Positions 8,894 to 19,494 of a stretch of DNA of 64,000 nt are shown in pieces. The stretch covers positions 564,065-628,064 of the forward strand of contig NZ_KB849543.1 of the NCBI RefSeq assembly GCF_000368565.1, given 5' to 3'. A model generated the notes under the pieces. The model saw only the letters and a list, made by a program, of their open reading frames with translations, searched no databases and was not told where the DNA came from. The position numbers and the translations under genes were made by a program. This DNA comes from Acinetobacter gerneri DSM 14967 = CIP 107464 = MTCC 9824 (lineage in GTDB: Bacteria > Pseudomonadota > Gammaproteobacteria > Pseudomonadales > Moraxellaceae). Numbering within the stretch: the stretch's first letter is position 1; each line of letters begins with the position of its first letter.

Positions 8894-9604
8894 TTAACGA
8901 CCAGTTTCATCATTCCAAAGCAATTTATGCAATTGCAGTTGGAAACGAACAGAGAGTTGATCGTCTAAAATCCATTGTGCAAGATTTTTTGCCAATTCAG
9001 GAAGTTTAGCGGCATTTTTCTCGACAGCAAAAGCTGGAGAAAACCAAACGCTACTCACCAGTTGATCTAGATGATGTTGCTGAACTTGTTGTTTAGACCA
9101 CTCATAATCTTCACGATTGCAAATCACAAATTTAATTTGATCACGTTTGCTCAGATGCTCAAGATTGCTGAGTAAGTTGCGTTTATCTTCACCTGAAGTT
9201 GGTGTTTTTAAATCTAAAACTTTAGAAACACGTGGATCAACCTTGGATACATCTAAAGCACCACTGGTTTCAAGTGAAACATCAAAGCCTAACTCACATA
9301 ATTGTTCAAGCAATACTAGACAGTTTGGCTGTGCAAGTGGTTCACCACCTGTCACACAAATATATGGTGTATTAAAACTTTTAGCTGTCTGGATAATTTC
9401 TTCAAGAGATTGTCGTTCGCCACCTTCAAAAGAGTAGGTGGTATCACAATAAGTACAACGTAATGGACAACCCGTGAGACGAATAAATACAGTCGGTAGT
9501 CCTGCTGCATTTGCTTCTCCTTGCAATGAATAAAAAATTTCAGTAATACGTAAACCTGAAGCAGGGTCAGTTACTGGAATATTTTGAGTGCGTAGAGAAT
9601 TCAT
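8894..9604 (-). CDS. queE: 7-carboxy-7-deazaguanine synthase (radical SAM)
   Basis: A 236-aa radical SAM enzyme that makes 7-carboxy-7-deazaguanine from carboxy-tetrahydropterin. The [4Fe-4S] ligands lie in GCPLRCTYCDT (CxxxCxxC). YSLQGE upstream, VTGGEPL for SAM binding and a later LDLKTPTSGE segment fit QueE. It is the first gene of a queE-queC unit. An 18-bp palindrome lies 38 bases upstream (9642-9659). Confidence 0.94.
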   Translation of the reverse strand: MNSLRTQNIPVTDPASGLRITEIFYSLQGEANAAGLPTVFIRLTGCPLRCTYCDTTYSFEGGERQSLEEIIQTAKSFNTPYICVTGGEPLAQPNCLVLLEQLCELGFDVSLETSGALDVSKVDPRVSKVLDLKTPTSGEDKRNLLSNLEHLSKRDQIKFVICNREDYEWSKQQVQQHHLDQLVSSVWFSPAFAVEKNAAKLPELAKNLAQWILDDQLSVRFQLQLHKLLWNDETGR

Positions 9605-9641
9605 AAAAATTTACCACAGGTGAAAGGATCACAGGAGAATG

Positions 9642-9659
9642 TTGAACAAAGTTGTTCAA
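9642..9659. promoter_or_regulatory. Palindrome in the queE leader
   Basis: TTGAACAA and TTGTTCAA are separated by two bases. It could be an operator or an RNA hairpin. I do not see a preQ1 riboswitch core. Confidence 0.35.
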
Positions 9660-9689
9660 GCAAGATTTAATACATCATATAAAATGAAA

Positions 9690-9720
9690 AATCTCTACGA
9701 CCCTAAAGATCGTAGAGATT
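9690..9720 (-). terminator. Terminator of dapD
   Basis: A perfect 11-bp stem AATCTCTACGA/TCGTAGAGATT with a 9-base loop and a T-run on the minus strand, 17 bases past the dapD stop. Confidence 0.88.
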
Positions 9721-9736
9721 TGTAAGCATAGGAAAA

Positions 9737-10558
9737 TTAGTCAGCGCGTAATAAATCGTTCAAACTTGTTTTTGCACGAGTTTTCGCATCAACTTTTTTC
9801 ACAATGATTGCAGCATAAAGGTTGCAGCTACCATCTTTAGAAGGAAGGCTACCAGAAACGACAACAGAACCCGCTGGTACACGACCATAATGGATTTCGC
9901 CAGTTTCACGGTCATAGATCTTAGTTGATTGACCAATGAATACACCCATTGAAATCACAGAACCTTCTTCTACGATCACACCTTCAACGATTTCAGAACG
10001 CGCACCGATGAAACAGTTATCTTCGATGATTGTAGGGTTTGCTTGTAATGGCTCTAAAACACCACCGATACCTACGCCACCCGATAAGTGTACGTTTTTA
10101 CCGATTTGCGCACATGAACCTACAGTTGCCCATGTATCAACCATTGTGCCTTCATCTACATAAGCACCGATGTTGACATAAGAAGGCATAAGAACCACGT
10201 TTTTCGCTTGGAAGCTACCTTTACGTGCTACAGCAGGTGGTACTACACGTACACCTGAAGCTTTAAACTGTTCTTCAGTCCAATCTTTAAATTTTGTATC
10301 AACTTTGTCGTAAAATTGAAGATCACATGATTCGATTGGTTTGTTATCGTTTAATTTAAATGATAATAAAACAGCTTTTTTCAACCATTGATGAACTACC
10401 CATTCACCATCGATTTTTTCTGCTACACGAAGTGAGCCGTTATCTAGACCAGCAATCGCTTGTTCTACTGCTTGACGTACTTCCGCTGGACATTCTGAAG
10501 CAGAGTAGTTTGCACGGTTTTCAAACGCTTGTTCAATGATCGTTGAAAGCTCTGACAT
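9737..10558 (-). CDS. dapD: Tetrahydrodipicolinate N-succinyltransferase
   Basis: A 273-aa cytosolic enzyme that succinylates tetrahydrodipicolinate in lysine/meso-diaminopimelate synthesis. The C-terminal half is a left-handed beta helix of hexapeptide repeats ([34 protein letters not shown] and following). The N-terminal alpha domain includes [16 protein letters not shown]. The length is typical of the family. Monocistronic, with its own terminator. Confidence 0.96.
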   Translation of the reverse strand: MSELSTIIEQAFENRANYSASECPAEVRQAVEQAIAGLDNGSLRVAEKIDGEWVVHQWLKKAVLLSFKLNDNKPIESCDLQFYDKVDTKFKDWTEEQFKASGVRVVPPAVARKGSFQAKNVVLMPSYVNIGAYVDEGTMVDTWATVGSCAQIGKNVHLSGGVGIGGVLEPLQANPTIIEDNCFIGARSEIVEGVIVEEGSVISMGVFIGQSTKIYDRETGEIHYGRVPAGSVVVSGSLPSKDGSCNLYAAIIVKKVDAKTRAKTSLNDLLRAD

Positions 10559-10862
10559 GGTATCTTCCTTCCCAAAAAAAATTTTAAAGATTCTACACTA
10601 AAAATCATACAGGCAGCGTTAAAAAGTTGAAACAATATAAATAAAGGTGCTTTTAATATATTTTAAGATGGGAAAACCCCAAAAAATTTAAAATTAACAT
10701 GCAAAAAAAGCTTTTAAAACATGAATCAAAACTCATTTGTATCAAAAAATAACAAAAAACTATCATTTTTTTAATTTTTAGTGAAGTTGTTATTGATTAT
10801 AATGTGCTCAGAAACACACCGATGATTAAAAAAGAAACTCTATGTTTTGTGAGGAGATATAA
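10559..10862. other. Intergenic region dapD-carO
   Basis: 304 bases of A/T-rich DNA between divergent genes. TATAAT at 10798-10803 is a good -10 for carO; the matching -35 is poor. GGAG at 10852-10855 is the carO ribosome binding site. I see no other structure. Confidence 0.55.
10798..10803 (+). promoter_or_regulatory. Probable -10 element of carO
   Basis: A perfect TATAAT followed by GTGCTC, about 60 bases before the carO start. No consensus -35 lies 16-18 bases upstream (only T-rich sequence). Confidence 0.5.
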
Positions 10863-11615
10863 ATGAAAGTGTTAAAAGTAATTACAATTGCTGCTGCTTT
10901 ATCAGCTGTAACTGGAGCTGCAATGGCTGATTCATCAGTTGTTCATGAAAAATGGGCTTTTGATGGTAAGCAACTTATTCCATCTGGTGTTCGTGCTGAA
11001 GTTGGTACTACTGGTTATGGTGGTGCATTACTTTGGGATGTGAACCCGTACGTTGGTTTAGCACTTGGTTATAATGGTGGCGATATTTCTTGGAATGATT
11101 CACTTAAAGTGAATGGTACTAAGTACGATATGGACATGGATAATAAAACAGCATATTTAAATGTTGAAATGCGTCCTTGGGGCACAAACGATAATAGATT
11201 CGTTAAGTCTCTTTATGTTGCTGCTGGTGCTGCTTATATCGATAACGATTATGACTTAAGCAAGTCTATTTCAGGCGATAATACAACGCGTATTCACGGA
11301 AATAACTATGCAGCTGCTCCAGGAACTGTTGCAACAGTATCTGGTAAAATGAAATATGATAACGATATCGCTCCTTATTTAGGTTTTGGTATCGCGCCAC
11401 AAATCAATAAAAACTTTGGTGTTTTTGCTGAAGTAGGTGCTTACTATACAGGTAATCCAACTGCTGACTTACACACTAATGGTAATTTCATCCCAGTTGC
11501 TGGTGGTACAAATAATGCTGATGCTGATGTGAAAACTGAAGCTCAAAAAATTGAATCTTTAAGCAAATACGAATGGTTACCAGTAGGTAAAGTTGGCGTA
11601 AGCTACCGTTGGTAA
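10863..11615 (+). CDS. carO: CarO outer-membrane channel
   Basis: A 250-aa outer-membrane beta-barrel with a signal peptide ending GAAMA. The mature part, with EVGTTGYGGALLW, NPYVGLALGYNGGDISW and FAEVGAYYTGNPTADL, matches CarO, the heat-modifiable carbapenem-associated protein of Acinetobacter. The protein ends in SYRW, the terminal aromatic used by the Bam machinery. CarO is reported to help uptake of basic amino acids such as ornithine, and its loss in A. baumannii is linked to reduced carbapenem susceptibility. The loops 130-160 and 200-225 are where variants differ. Confidence 0.93.
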   Translation: MKVLKVITIAAALSAVTGAAMADSSVVHEKWAFDGKQLIPSGVRAEVGTTGYGGALLWDVNPYVGLALGYNGGDISWNDSLKVNGTKYDMDMDNKTAYLNVEMRPWGTNDNRFVKSLYVAAGAAYIDNDYDLSKSISGDNTTRIHGNNYAAAPGTVATVSGKMKYDNDIAPYLGFGIAPQINKNFGVFAEVGAYYTGNPTADLHTNGNFIPVAGGTNNADADVKTEAQKIESLSKYEWLPVGKVGVSYRW

Positions 11616-11630
11616 TTGTATCTTTGTAAT

Positions 11631-11660
11631 ATAAAAAACGGGCTTCGGCTCGTTTTTTTT
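11631..11660 (+). terminator. Terminator of carO
   Basis: AACGGGC/GCTCGTT stem (one G-U) with a TTCG tetraloop and eight T. Confidence 0.9.
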
Positions 11661-11881
11661 GCTTTAATATTTCGCTTTAAGTTATCTATTAAGCTATTTG
11701 TTTTCGTAATGATTTCATCTTAGAAATGGTATTTAAAAAATTAAAAAAATGGCTTGGTATTGTTATCAAATAATAAAAGCATTTTACTGTAGTAGAAGAT
11801 ATTAACCGTTTATAAAACATGAAATTTTCTTATAGGTTTTCGCAACTTTGAGTTTATTGTCTTGCTATTAAATAAAAAAAT
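11661..11881. other. Gene-free stretch between convergent carO and cysB
   Basis: The 315 bases between the two stops (11616-11930) hold the two terminators. The remainder is A/T-rich without a supported ORF or RNA. Confidence 0.5.
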
Positions 11882-11901
11882 AAAGGGCGATATCGCCCTT
11901 T
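11882..11901 (-). terminator. Palindromic terminator of the cys operon
   Basis: A perfect 20-bp palindrome built on AAAGGGCGAT/ATCGCCCTTT, followed on the minus strand by a long T-rich run. Confidence 0.85.
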
Positions 11902-11930
11902 ATGTTATTCGAACAGGATATAAATTGAGT

Positions 11931-12860
11931 TTAATCTTCTGGATATGCTGCTTTTTTCAGTGTCTTAATGTCAGCATCTGGTGCACATTGTGAGATAAAC
12001 TGATAACCAAATCCACGTAATAAATGACCTTTGCGTACCGCAATCCACGTTGTATTGATACCAAAAATATCAGTTTGGATCTGCTTGAGGCGGTGGTCGC
12101 GTTCAGGGTCATACGCGACATCATGCACAATACCAACCCCCATACCAAGCTCTACGTAGGTTTTGATGACATCGGCATCAAGTGCTGACATGACGATATC
12201 TACATCAAGATTGGCGTTTTCAAAGGCTTTATCGATCTTTGAACGTCCAGTAAAACCACCGTGATAAGTGATAATCGGGAATTCTGCCAATTTTTCTAAA
12301 GTAAGCTCATGCGCTGGAATTTTGCTGAGTGGATGTCCCTGAGGGGTAATGATGCAATGTTGCCAATTGTAAAAAGGCACGCTCGCAAGGTTATCCTCAG
12401 TGGTCAAAGATTCTGTTGCAATACCAATATCAGCTACACCTAAAAGCAGCATTTCAGCAATTTCAACAGGACTAGCTTGTTGCAAAATCAAATGTACTTT
12501 TGGAAATAGCTTTTTAAATGCATTGACGATAGGCGGTAACACATAACGGGCTTGAGTATGGGTTGTTGCAATCGTCAATGTACCCTCATCAACTTTGTTG
12601 AAGTCATCTGCAAGGCGTTTGATGTTGTCGGCATCAACTAACATTCGTTCAACAATACTGAGTAATGCTTGCCCTGGTTCTGTCAAGCCTAATAGACGTT
12701 TGCCTTTACGCACAAACAATTGAACGCCCAATTCATCTTCTAAGTCTTTGATATGCTTACTTACACCTGATTGAGAGGTATAAAGCGCAGCAGAAGCCTC
12801 AGTTAAATTGTAATTTTGTCGAACTGTTTCGCGAATAATACGTAATTGTTGAAAGTTCAT
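11931..12860 (-). CDS. cysB: LysR-type sulfur regulator CysB
   Basis: A 309-aa LysR-family activator. The N-terminal helix-turn-helix is typical of CysB/Cbl (NFQQLRIIRETVRQNYNLTEAS ... SQSGVSKHIKDLEDELG). It is followed by a periplasmic-binding-protein-like effector domain (TTHTQARYVLP, GVADIGIATE, TYHGGFTGR). CysB responds to N-acetylserine and sulfur status and activates sulfate uptake and cysteine genes. Here it is the last gene of the sbp-cysTWA cluster, 52 bases behind cysA, so it is probably expressed with the genes it controls. Confidence 0.92.
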   Translation of the reverse strand: MNFQQLRIIRETVRQNYNLTEASAALYTSQSGVSKHIKDLEDELGVQLFVRKGKRLLGLTEPGQALLSIVERMLVDADNIKRLADDFNKVDEGTLTIATTHTQARYVLPPIVNAFKKLFPKVHLILQQASPVEIAEMLLLGVADIGIATESLTTEDNLASVPFYNWQHCIITPQGHPLSKIPAHELTLEKLAEFPIITYHGGFTGRSKIDKAFENANLDVDIVMSALDADVIKTYVELGMGVGIVHDVAYDPERDHRLKQIQTDIFGINTTWIAVRKGHLLRGFGYQFISQCAPDADIKTLKKAAYPED

Positions 12861-12912
12861 GATACTTGATACCTCAAATTTGGATGAGTCTGGTGCTCAT
12901 CCCAATGTCCTT

Positions 12913-13974
12913 TTAAGCGACTTGATTAGCAAATAAATGTAATGTTGCTGCACTAATCCACACAGTTTGATTGGGTCTAAATTGATGTAATTTTACTTGT
13001 TCAGGGCTTAAATTGATTTCAATCAACTGTCCTTCACGGTCTTGCAATTCAGCAACCACTTTACCTGCAATCCAAACTTCACGTAAGAATGTAGCTTGAA
13101 TGGCATTTTCCACAGGTTCGGAATGAATTTTTAGCTCATTTGGACGTACAAAAGCAATGACTTTACCATCAGGAGTATTTCGATTTGAAGGTAATTCAAT
13201 ACGATCTGCACCGATTTGAACCACACCTTGATGGTTAACACCCTCAAAGCGATTAGCCTGACCTAAGAAATCAAATACAAATGGTGTCGCAGGTTTTTCA
13301 TAGACTTCACGCGGTGAGCCGATCTGTTCGATATTCCCTTTATTCATGACAATAATTTGGTCTGCAACTTCCAGTGCTTCTTCTTGATCATGAGTAACAA
13401 AGATCGAAGTAATATGCAATTCGTCATGTAACGTGCGTAACCAGCGACGTAACTCTTTACGAACTTTAGCATCCAATGCGCCAAATGGCTCATCAAGTAA
13501 CAGTACACGAGGCTCTACAGCCAAAGCACGTGCCAAAGCAATACGCTGACGCTGACCACCAGAAAGCTGTGCTGGATAGCGATCTGCCAAAAAACCAAGT
13601 TGTACTAGATCAAGCAAGCGAGTGACACGCTTTTTGATTTCAGCTTCGCTTGGACGAGTAGCGCGCGGGCGCACACGTAGACCAAATGCGACATTGTCAT
13701 AAACCGTCATATGTCGAAACAATGCATAATGTTGAAATACAAAGCCAACTTGACGTTCACGAACATGTGTATTGGTTGCATCATTACCTTCTAAAAGAAT
13801 TTGACCATGATCAGCAGATTCAAGACCAGCAATAATGCGTAGTAAAGTTGTTTTACCGCAACCTGATGGACCAAGTAATGCCACAAGTTGTCCATCTGGG
13901 AAATCTAAAGTGATGTTATTAAGTGCATGGAATGCACCAAAGTGTTTTTCAATATTTTTTACTTGAATACTCAT
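12913..13974 (-). CDS. cysA: Sulfate/thiosulfate ABC transporter ATPase
   Basis: A 353-aa ATPase of the sulfate importer. Visible are Walker [10 protein letters not shown], the Q-loop (FVFQHYALF), ABC signature [15 protein letters not shown], Walker [13 protein letters not shown] and the H-loop [10 protein letters not shown]-terminal TOBE-like regulatory domain (after about residue 240) completes it. It lies 11 bases after cysW and works with CysT/CysW permeases and Sbp. Confidence 0.96.
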   Translation of the reverse strand: MSIQVKNIEKHFGAFHALNNITLDFPDGQLVALLGPSGCGKTTLLRIIAGLESADHGQILLEGNDATNTHVRERQVGFVFQHYALFRHMTVYDNVAFGLRVRPRATRPSEAEIKKRVTRLLDLVQLGFLADRYPAQLSGGQRQRIALARALAVEPRVLLLDEPFGALDAKVRKELRRWLRTLHDELHITSIFVTHDQEEALEVADQIIVMNKGNIEQIGSPREVYEKPATPFVFDFLGQANRFEGVNHQGVVQIGADRIELPSNRNTPDGKVIAFVRPNELKIHSEPVENAIQATFLREVWIAGKVVAELQDREGQLIEINLSPEQVKLHQFRPNQTVWISAATLHLFANQVA

Positions 13975-13985
13975 GAGGTGATTCC

Positions 13986-14876
13986 TTAAGTTAATGACTC
14001 TTCAGTGCTTTTGTTTTGCTTATCTTGGCGTGTTTCAACCCAAGTTTTTAAAACTAAGGTGACGATCGCAAGCAAGGCAAGCAAGGACGACACTGCAAAA
14101 GCAGCACTAAACGTATATTCGTTATATAAAATTTCAACATGTAACGGCAGGGTATTGGTTTCACCACGAATATGTCCTGATACCACAGACACAGCACCAA
14201 ACTCACCCATTGCGCGTGCATTACATAGGATTACGCCGTATAACAGACCCCATTTGATATTGGGTAAAGTGACTTTCCAAAACGTCTGCCAACCTGTTGC
14301 ACCGAGTACGATTGCCGCTTCTTCTTCTTCAGTTCCTTGAGCTTCCATTAACGGAATCAATTCACGTGCTACAAAAGGTACTGTAATAAATACAGTCGCT
14401 AAAACGATCGCAGGTGTTGCATACAAAATCTTAATATCATGATCGCCTAGCCATTCTCCAAGCCAACCTTGTGTACCAAAGATCAGAACCAACATTAGAC
14501 CTGCAATCACTGGCGAAACAGAGAAAGGCATATCTATAATCGTGGTTAAAATTGACTTACCACGGAACTGATATTTGGCAACACACCATGCAGCAGCGAC
14601 ACCAAAGACAACATTCATTGGGACAGCGATTGCGGCGGTGAGCAAGGTCAATTTAACAGCAGATAAAGTATCTGGGTTGACCAAAGCTTGAAAATAAACT
14701 GCGATGCCTTCTTTAAATGCTTCTACAAAAACCAAAATCAGCGGCAAAATCAGACAGCTTAAAAAGAAAATCAAGGCAATGGTGATCAGTACATAGCGAA
14801 CCCAAGTAGGTTCACGGGTTGCATCACGTGACTGCAATTTTTCAGCAAGTTGATTGCTATTGGTGATTAAACTCAT
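13986..14876 (-). CDS. cysW: Sulfate ABC transporter permease CysW
   Basis: A 296-aa inner-membrane permease with about six hydrophobic segments and the EAA-type loop ([25 protein letters not shown]) that contacts CysA. The start at 14876 overlaps the cysT stop as ATGA, with GGAG upstream, so translation is coupled; a start at 14909 would lie inside cysT. It is the second half of the CysT-CysW heterodimer. Confidence 0.94.
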   Translation of the reverse strand: MSLITNSNQLAEKLQSRDATREPTWVRYVLITIALIFFLSCLILPLILVFVEAFKEGIAVYFQALVNPDTLSAVKLTLLTAAIAVPMNVVFGVAAAWCVAKYQFRGKSILTTIIDMPFSVSPVIAGLMLVLIFGTQGWLGEWLGDHDIKILYATPAIVLATVFITVPFVARELIPLMEAQGTEEEEAAIVLGATGWQTFWKVTLPNIKWGLLYGVILCNARAMGEFGAVSVVSGHIRGETNTLPLHVEILYNEYTFSAAFAVSSLLALLAIVTLVLKTWVETRQDKQNKSTEESLT

Positions 14877-15706
14877 TTTGCAGTTCTCCCTGTGCGACGG
14901 GTAACCCAAGCTTGTAATAAATTGATCAAGAATAAGATAAAGAATGAAATAACAAGCATCACCACAGCGATAGTCGTCGCACCAGCATAGTCATATTCTT
15001 CTAAACGAGAAATAATCATTAACGGTGCAATTTCAGTTTTGAACGGTTGGTTACCTGCGATAAAAATTACAGAACCATATTCACCAACACCACGGGCGAA
15101 AGCTAATGCAAAGCCAGTTAATAGTGCAGGGAAAAGTATCGGTAAAATAATTTTCGTGACGATTTGAAAACGATTCGCACCGAGCGCGGAAGCCGCTTCT
15201 TCTAGTTCTGTTTCAACATCAGCAAGTACAGGTTGTACAGTTCGCACGACAAATGGAATACCGATAAAAATTAATGCAAGCGTAATCCCGATCGGTGTAT
15301 AGGCAACTTTGATGCCCATTGGCTCTAAGTATTGTCCGATCCAACCTGAAGATGCATAGAGTGAAGTTAAGGCAATCCCTGCAACTGCTGTTGGTAATGC
15401 AAACGGTAAGTCGACCAATGCATCCACAATACGTTTACCGGGGAAACTATAGCGCACCAAGCACCACGCTAAGAGTAAGCCAAACACAACATTGATCAAT
15501 GCCGCTAAGATCGCGGTCGTAAAACTCAGCTGTAAAGATTTTAAAATACGTTCTGAGCTGATAATTTCCCAGAAACCTTCCCAACCGATCCCTAACGATT
15601 TGATAAAAACCGCAGATAAAGGAATCAGCACGATTAATGACAAATACGCTAGGGTAAAGCCTAATGAAAGACCAAATCCAGGCAGCACTCGGGATCGCTG
15701 CGACAT
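14873..15706 (-). CDS. cysT: Sulfate ABC transporter permease CysT (CysU)
   Basis: A 277-aa inner-membrane permease with several hydrophobic segments and the EAA loop ([23 protein letters not shown]). The start at 15706 is preferred because GAGG lies nine bases upstream; the further upstream start at 15739 adds residues without a ribosome binding site. It overlaps cysW by 4 bases. It imports sulfate/thiosulfate with CysW, CysA and Sbp. Confidence 0.94.
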   Translation of the reverse strand: MSQRSRVLPGFGLSLGFTLAYLSLIVLIPLSAVFIKSLGIGWEGFWEIISSERILKSLQLSFTTAILAALINVVFGLLLAWCLVRYSFPGKRIVDALVDLPFALPTAVAGIALTSLYASSGWIGQYLEPMGIKVAYTPIGITLALIFIGIPFVVRTVQPVLADVETELEEAASALGANRFQIVTKIILPILFPALLTGFALAFARGVGEYGSVIFIAGNQPFKTEIAPLMIISRLEEYDYAGATTIAVVMLVISFFILFLINLLQAWVTRRTGRTAK

Positions 15707-15801
15707 AGTTACATCCTCAAAATGAGAAAGCTCACACAAAGGGTAAGCAAAAGTTTTTAAACAATTTTTACAAGAAATGCGCCAAGAATAATCAGCACAG
15801 T

Positions 15802-16407
15802 CTAAATTGCAAATTTAAAAAAATACTTTTTGTCATCAGTATTACTGATAAGTGTTTCAGGCTTTTCAGCAATGATGTGATCAAATACAGCAGGAAATGG
15901 ACCAAAACCAGAGGCAACATTGACATGCCCAACCGCACCTAAATTGATTGGTTTAATATTCCAATCTTCAGCAAGTTCAAGAGCATCTGCATATTTTAAC
16001 CAAGGATCATTTTCACTGATCAGCATCGTCGTCGATACAGGAAGCTTTAAGCTTTGAAAATAAGCTTTGTAGTCCTGCAAGCTGTCACGAGCAAAACCAT
16101 TTTCGCCAAAGCGTTCTGGATTTGCAGGAGCAACGAGCAACAGATTTTTGATTTTATGCTGTAGTTCTGGATGTTGATTGAGTGCCGCTACACTGGTTAA
16201 GCAACCAAAACTATGTGCCACGATTTGAATCGGAGCGGGTGCTGCTTGCACTGTTCTTACAAATTCAGCCACCCAGTTTTTCAAGATCGGTTTATTCCAA
16301 TCACTTTGCTCAACGCGAGAGCATGACATGAGCTGTCTTTGTAACCAAGATTGCCAGTGTCCGTATTCGCTACCGCCAACACCCGGTACAATTACAGTAT
16401 GAATCAT
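15802..16407 (-). CDS. Alpha/beta hydrolase, RBBP9/YdeN type
   Basis: A 201-aa hydrolase beginning [22 protein letters not shown], the RBBP9/YdeN opening. The nucleophile elbow is AHSFGC (Ser), the acid is likely Asp in SENDPWLKY, and the His is in [12 protein letters not shown]. All three catalytic residues appear present. It sits between sbp (22 bases) and cysT, inside a sulfate import cluster where no esterase is required. A sulfur-linked substrate is possible but only suggested by context. Confidence 0.8.
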   Translation of the reverse strand: MIHTVIVPGVGGSEYGHWQSWLQRQLMSCSRVEQSDWNKPILKNWVAEFVRTVQAAPAPIQIVAHSFGCLTSVAALNQHPELQHKIKNLLLVAPANPERFGENGFARDSLQDYKAYFQSLKLPVSTTMLISENDPWLKYADALELAEDWNIKPINLGAVGHVNVASGFGPFPAVFDHIIAEKPETLISNTDDKKYFFKFAI

Positions 16408-16429
16408 GTCAATGCTCCCTATATATCAA

Positions 16430-17437
16430 TTATTTGGCGCTATTTGCTTTAACGATTTGATCGAAAATGCCACCATTTTCAAAGTGTTGTTTTTGCACTT
16501 TGGTCCAGCCACCAAACTCTTTATCGATAGTGACCAATTTTAATGGTTTAAAGGTTGCGCTATATTTTTTCAAAATGTCTTGATTACGTGGGCGATAAAA
16601 GTTTTTCGCTGCAATGGTTTGCCCCGCAGGTGAATACAGATAATTCAAATATGCTTTTGCGAGATTGGCATTGCCATCTTTTTCAACATTTTTATCAACG
16701 ATCGCAACAGGTGGTTCAGCCAAAATTGAAAGCGAAGGGGTAATGATTTCAAATTTGCCCGGTTGCTCACGAACTGCTAAATAAGCTTCATTTTCCCAAG
16801 CCAAAAGAACATCACCAATTCCACGTTCAGCAAAAGTTGTAGTAGCACCACGTGCACCTGAGTCTAACACTTTGGTTTGTTTATAGATTTGGCGAACAAA
16901 ATCTTGAGCTTTGGCATCAGAACCATATTTATGTTTTGCATAAGCCCATGCACCGAGATAGTTCCAACGTGCGCCACCAGACGTTTTCGGGTTTGGCGTA
17001 ATAATATCTACACCCGGTTTGACCAAATCATTCCAATCTTTGATTTGTTTAGGATTACCTTTACGTACTAAAAATACGATGGTAGATGTATAAGGTGTCG
17101 AGTTTTGTGGGAATTTTTTCTGCCAATCTTTTGAAATGAGATTGGTTTTATCTGCAATCGCATCAATATCTGCTGCCAAAGCTAAAGTCACCACATCTGC
17201 TTTTAGACCATCGATCACAGCACGAGCTTGTTTACCAGAGCCACCATGAGATTGTTTAAAGTTGACATCTTGTCCTGTACTTTTTTTCCAGTAAGCACCA
17301 AATTGTTTATTGAAATCATCATACAATTCACGTGTAGGATCATAAGACACATTAAGAAAGTCTTTGGCTGCAAAGGTGATTGATGATGCTGATACAAGTG
17401 CTGCAAGTACCCCGATTTTGAGTGCTTTAAGGTTCAT
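16430..17437 (-). CDS. sbp: Periplasmic sulfate-binding protein
   Basis: A 335-aa protein with a signal peptide ending SSITFA. The mature sequence has the sulfate/thiosulfate-binding family patterns: [59 protein letters not shown] and YSPAGQ. It delivers sulfate to CysTWA. It is the first gene of the minus-strand sulfate cluster. AGAGGA lies close upstream of the start, and control by CysB is expected from family knowledge. Confidence 0.95.
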   Translation of the reverse strand: MNLKALKIGVLAALVSASSITFAAKDFLNVSYDPTRELYDDFNKQFGAYWKKSTGQDVNFKQSHGGSGKQARAVIDGLKADVVTLALAADIDAIADKTNLISKDWQKKFPQNSTPYTSTIVFLVRKGNPKQIKDWNDLVKPGVDIITPNPKTSGGARWNYLGAWAYAKHKYGSDAKAQDFVRQIYKQTKVLDSGARGATTTFAERGIGDVLLAWENEAYLAVREQPGKFEIITPSLSILAEPPVAIVDKNVEKDGNANLAKAYLNYLYSPAGQTIAAKNFYRPRNQDILKKYSATFKPLKLVTIDKEFGGWTKVQKQHFENGGIFDQIVKANSAK

Positions 17438-17597
17438 GATATTCCTCTAGAATTTTTAAAATTTGTTACATGGCGCTAGAATAACGCTGGTCTTTAATCT
17501 AAAAAAATAATAAAAAACGAATTCTATATGAATAAAAAAGAAAAGTGTTTTTGAAAAATTTGGCAGAATATATTGAAACTAAAAGGTAAATCTAAAG

Positions 17598-18431
17598 ATG
17601 ATTTGTTTAAAGAATGCAGAACCCATTCAAACGCTTTCGATATTGGATCGTGCATTTCAGTATGGTGACGGTTTCTTTAGTACCGCACGCTATCAGCAAA
17701 ATCATTTGCAGTTGAAATCCTTACATATGGCAAGGATTAGTGATACGAGTCGCCGTTTACAACTAAAATTTGATCTTAAATTATTAGAAAAATCATTTGA
17801 TTATTTGCATCAACAATTTCCTATTTTAAATGGAACTTTAAAAATTTTAGTTAGTCGTGGTATCGGTGATCGTGGTTATGCGATGCCTGATCATGATGCA
17901 GATTTATATTGTTATTTTTATCCGCAAGCTGATGTGACCGCACAAGTTGAGATCATTGACAGTGGGGTACTGGATCAAGCAATTGGACTCTGTATGCCAA
18001 ATTTGGTTGGGATAAAAAGCTTGAATCGATTGGAACAAGTCCTTTTAAAGCAAGAAGCCAATGAAAAAAAATGGTTAGAAGCTTTGGTTACGGACGTACA
18101 AGGTGGAATTGTTGAAGGTGTGAGCAGTAATTGTTTTATTAAAATAAATAATGAGTGGATTACGCCTGATCTTCGCTATAATGGTGTGCATGGGGTCATG
18201 CGTGCCGAAATTTTAGCGCGTATGAATCAAGCCAACATTGCCTGCATACCACGTTTTATGGGAATTGAAGAGATTCAGCAGATACAGAGTTTATTTTTCT
18301 GTAATGCTCTTAGCCCAATGAAAGCGGTACGACAACTTGGCAATCGAGCGCTTGAAGTAGAACCTTGTATTCAACTTTTCGACACTTTGCATTTGGATCA
18401 GTTAAGTCATCATGCCGACAGCAAAACCTAA
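17598..18431 (+). CDS. pabC: 4-amino-4-deoxychorismate lyase
   Basis: A 277-aa PLP-dependent class IV aminotransferase-fold enzyme that splits aminodeoxychorismate into p-aminobenzoate and pyruvate for folate. LDRAFQYGDGFFST at the N-terminus, the PLP lysine in VGIKSLNRLEQVLLK and EGVSSNCF fit PabC. The 3' end overlaps mltG by 20 bases in another frame, the conserved pabC-mltG-tmk arrangement. Confidence 0.94.
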   Translation: MICLKNAEPIQTLSILDRAFQYGDGFFSTARYQQNHLQLKSLHMARISDTSRRLQLKFDLKLLEKSFDYLHQQFPILNGTLKILVSRGIGDRGYAMPDHDADLYCYFYPQADVTAQVEIIDSGVLDQAIGLCMPNLVGIKSLNRLEQVLLKQEANEKKWLEALVTDVQGGIVEGVSSNCFIKINNEWITPDLRYNGVHGVMRAEILARMNQANIACIPRFMGIEEIQQIQSLFFCNALSPMKAVRQLGNRALEVEPCIQLFDTLHLDQLSHHADSKT

Positions 18432-19485
18432 AACTAAATCTAATTCAAAAAAACCGAGTCCTAAGGGGGGGGATCAGCCTAATCGCACCCAAAAGACTCT
18501 TTTGATCACCTTGATTGCTTTATTGGTGATCGCGATCATTATTTTGAAAATGAGTTTATTTAAAACTTATCCAGTTGAAGGCAAAAAACAAATGCTTTCT
18601 ATCAATACTGGAGAAACCTATACCGCCTTTATTGACAATCTTGCAAAAGAAAATAAAGTCGATTTTCCTGTTATTTTAAAACTTTATCGTAAATTGTTTA
18701 TTCATGAAACGCTTAAAGCGGGTGTTTATGAAGTACGTCAAGGCATGAATGTTCGCCAAGTATTGGAAATGATTTCAGATGTTGATAATGCTGAAATGAT
18801 CCGTGTACAAGTGATTGATGGTACGACATTTAAACTACTCAAAGAGCGCCTGAAAAAAGATCCTTTGGTTGAAAAATCAGTGGTGACACTTTCAAATGAA
18901 GAAATGATGAAAGCGCTAGACATCCCTTATAGTCATCCTGAAGGTTTGTTTGCACCCGATACATATTTCTTTGGTAAGGGCGAGTCTGATAAAAAAATCT
19001 TGTTAGATTTATATCAGCGTCAAATGAAAATCCTAGACGAAGCTTGGGCAAAACGTGATGCAGGTTTGCCTTATAAAGATAAATATGAAGCTTTGATCAT
19101 GGCTTCTATTATTGAAAAAGAAACCAGTATCAATAGTGAAATGAATCAGGTTTCAGGGGTATTTGTACGCCGTCTAAAATTGGGTATGCGCCTACAAACA
19201 GACCCTACTGTAATCTATGGTATGGGTGAGCGCTATACTGGAAAAATCACTAAAAATGATTTACGTACTCCTACAGCTTATAACACTTATACCATGAGTG
19301 GTTTGCCACCAACACCGATTGCTTTACCGAGCAAAAAAGCCATCCAAGCTGCAATGCATCCAGATCATTCAGATAATATTTATTTTGTGGCAACAGGCAA
19401 TGGTGGGCATAAATTTAGTTCAAATTTAGATGACCATAACAAAGCAGTACAAGATTATATTTCAGTGATGCGTTCAAAAAATTAA
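18412..19485 (+). CDS. mltG: Endolytic murein transglycosylase
   Basis: A 357-aa membrane-anchored enzyme that cuts nascent glycan strands. The N-terminus is basic and cytoplasmic, followed by one transmembrane helix (about residues 28-47). A LysM-like region and the catalytic YceG domain follow, with ASIIEKET (catalytic Glu), GVFVRRLKLGMRLQTDPTV and YNTYTMSGLPPTPI. The pabC overlap implies translational coupling. A run of seven G in the early coding region (18465-18471) is unusual for this A/T-rich genome. Confidence 0.94.
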   Translation: MPTAKPKTKSNSKKPSPKGGDQPNRTQKTLLITLIALLVIAIIILKMSLFKTYPVEGKKQMLSINTGETYTAFIDNLAKENKVDFPVILKLYRKLFIHETLKAGVYEVRQGMNVRQVLEMISDVDNAEMIRVQVIDGTTFKLLKERLKKDPLVEKSVVTLSNEEMMKALDIPYSHPEGLFAPDTYFFGKGESDKKILLDLYQRQMKILDEAWAKRDAGLPYKDKYEALIMASIIEKETSINSEMNQVSGVFVRRLKLGMRLQTDPTVIYGMGERYTGKITKNDLRTPTAYNTYTMSGLPPTPIALPSKKAIQAAMHPDHSDNIYFVATGNGGHKFSSNLDDHNKAVQDYISVMRSKN

Positions 19486-19494
19486 GGAGTGAGC

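Noticed and set aside
9605..9736. preQ1 riboswitch before queE
   Set aside because: The leader lacks a recognisable preQ1 aptamer core and A-rich tail; only a short palindrome is present.
18465..18471. Seven-G run in mltG as a phase-variation tract
   Set aside because: The frame is intact on both sides and the protein is essential-type cell-wall machinery; seven bases alone is weak evidence.
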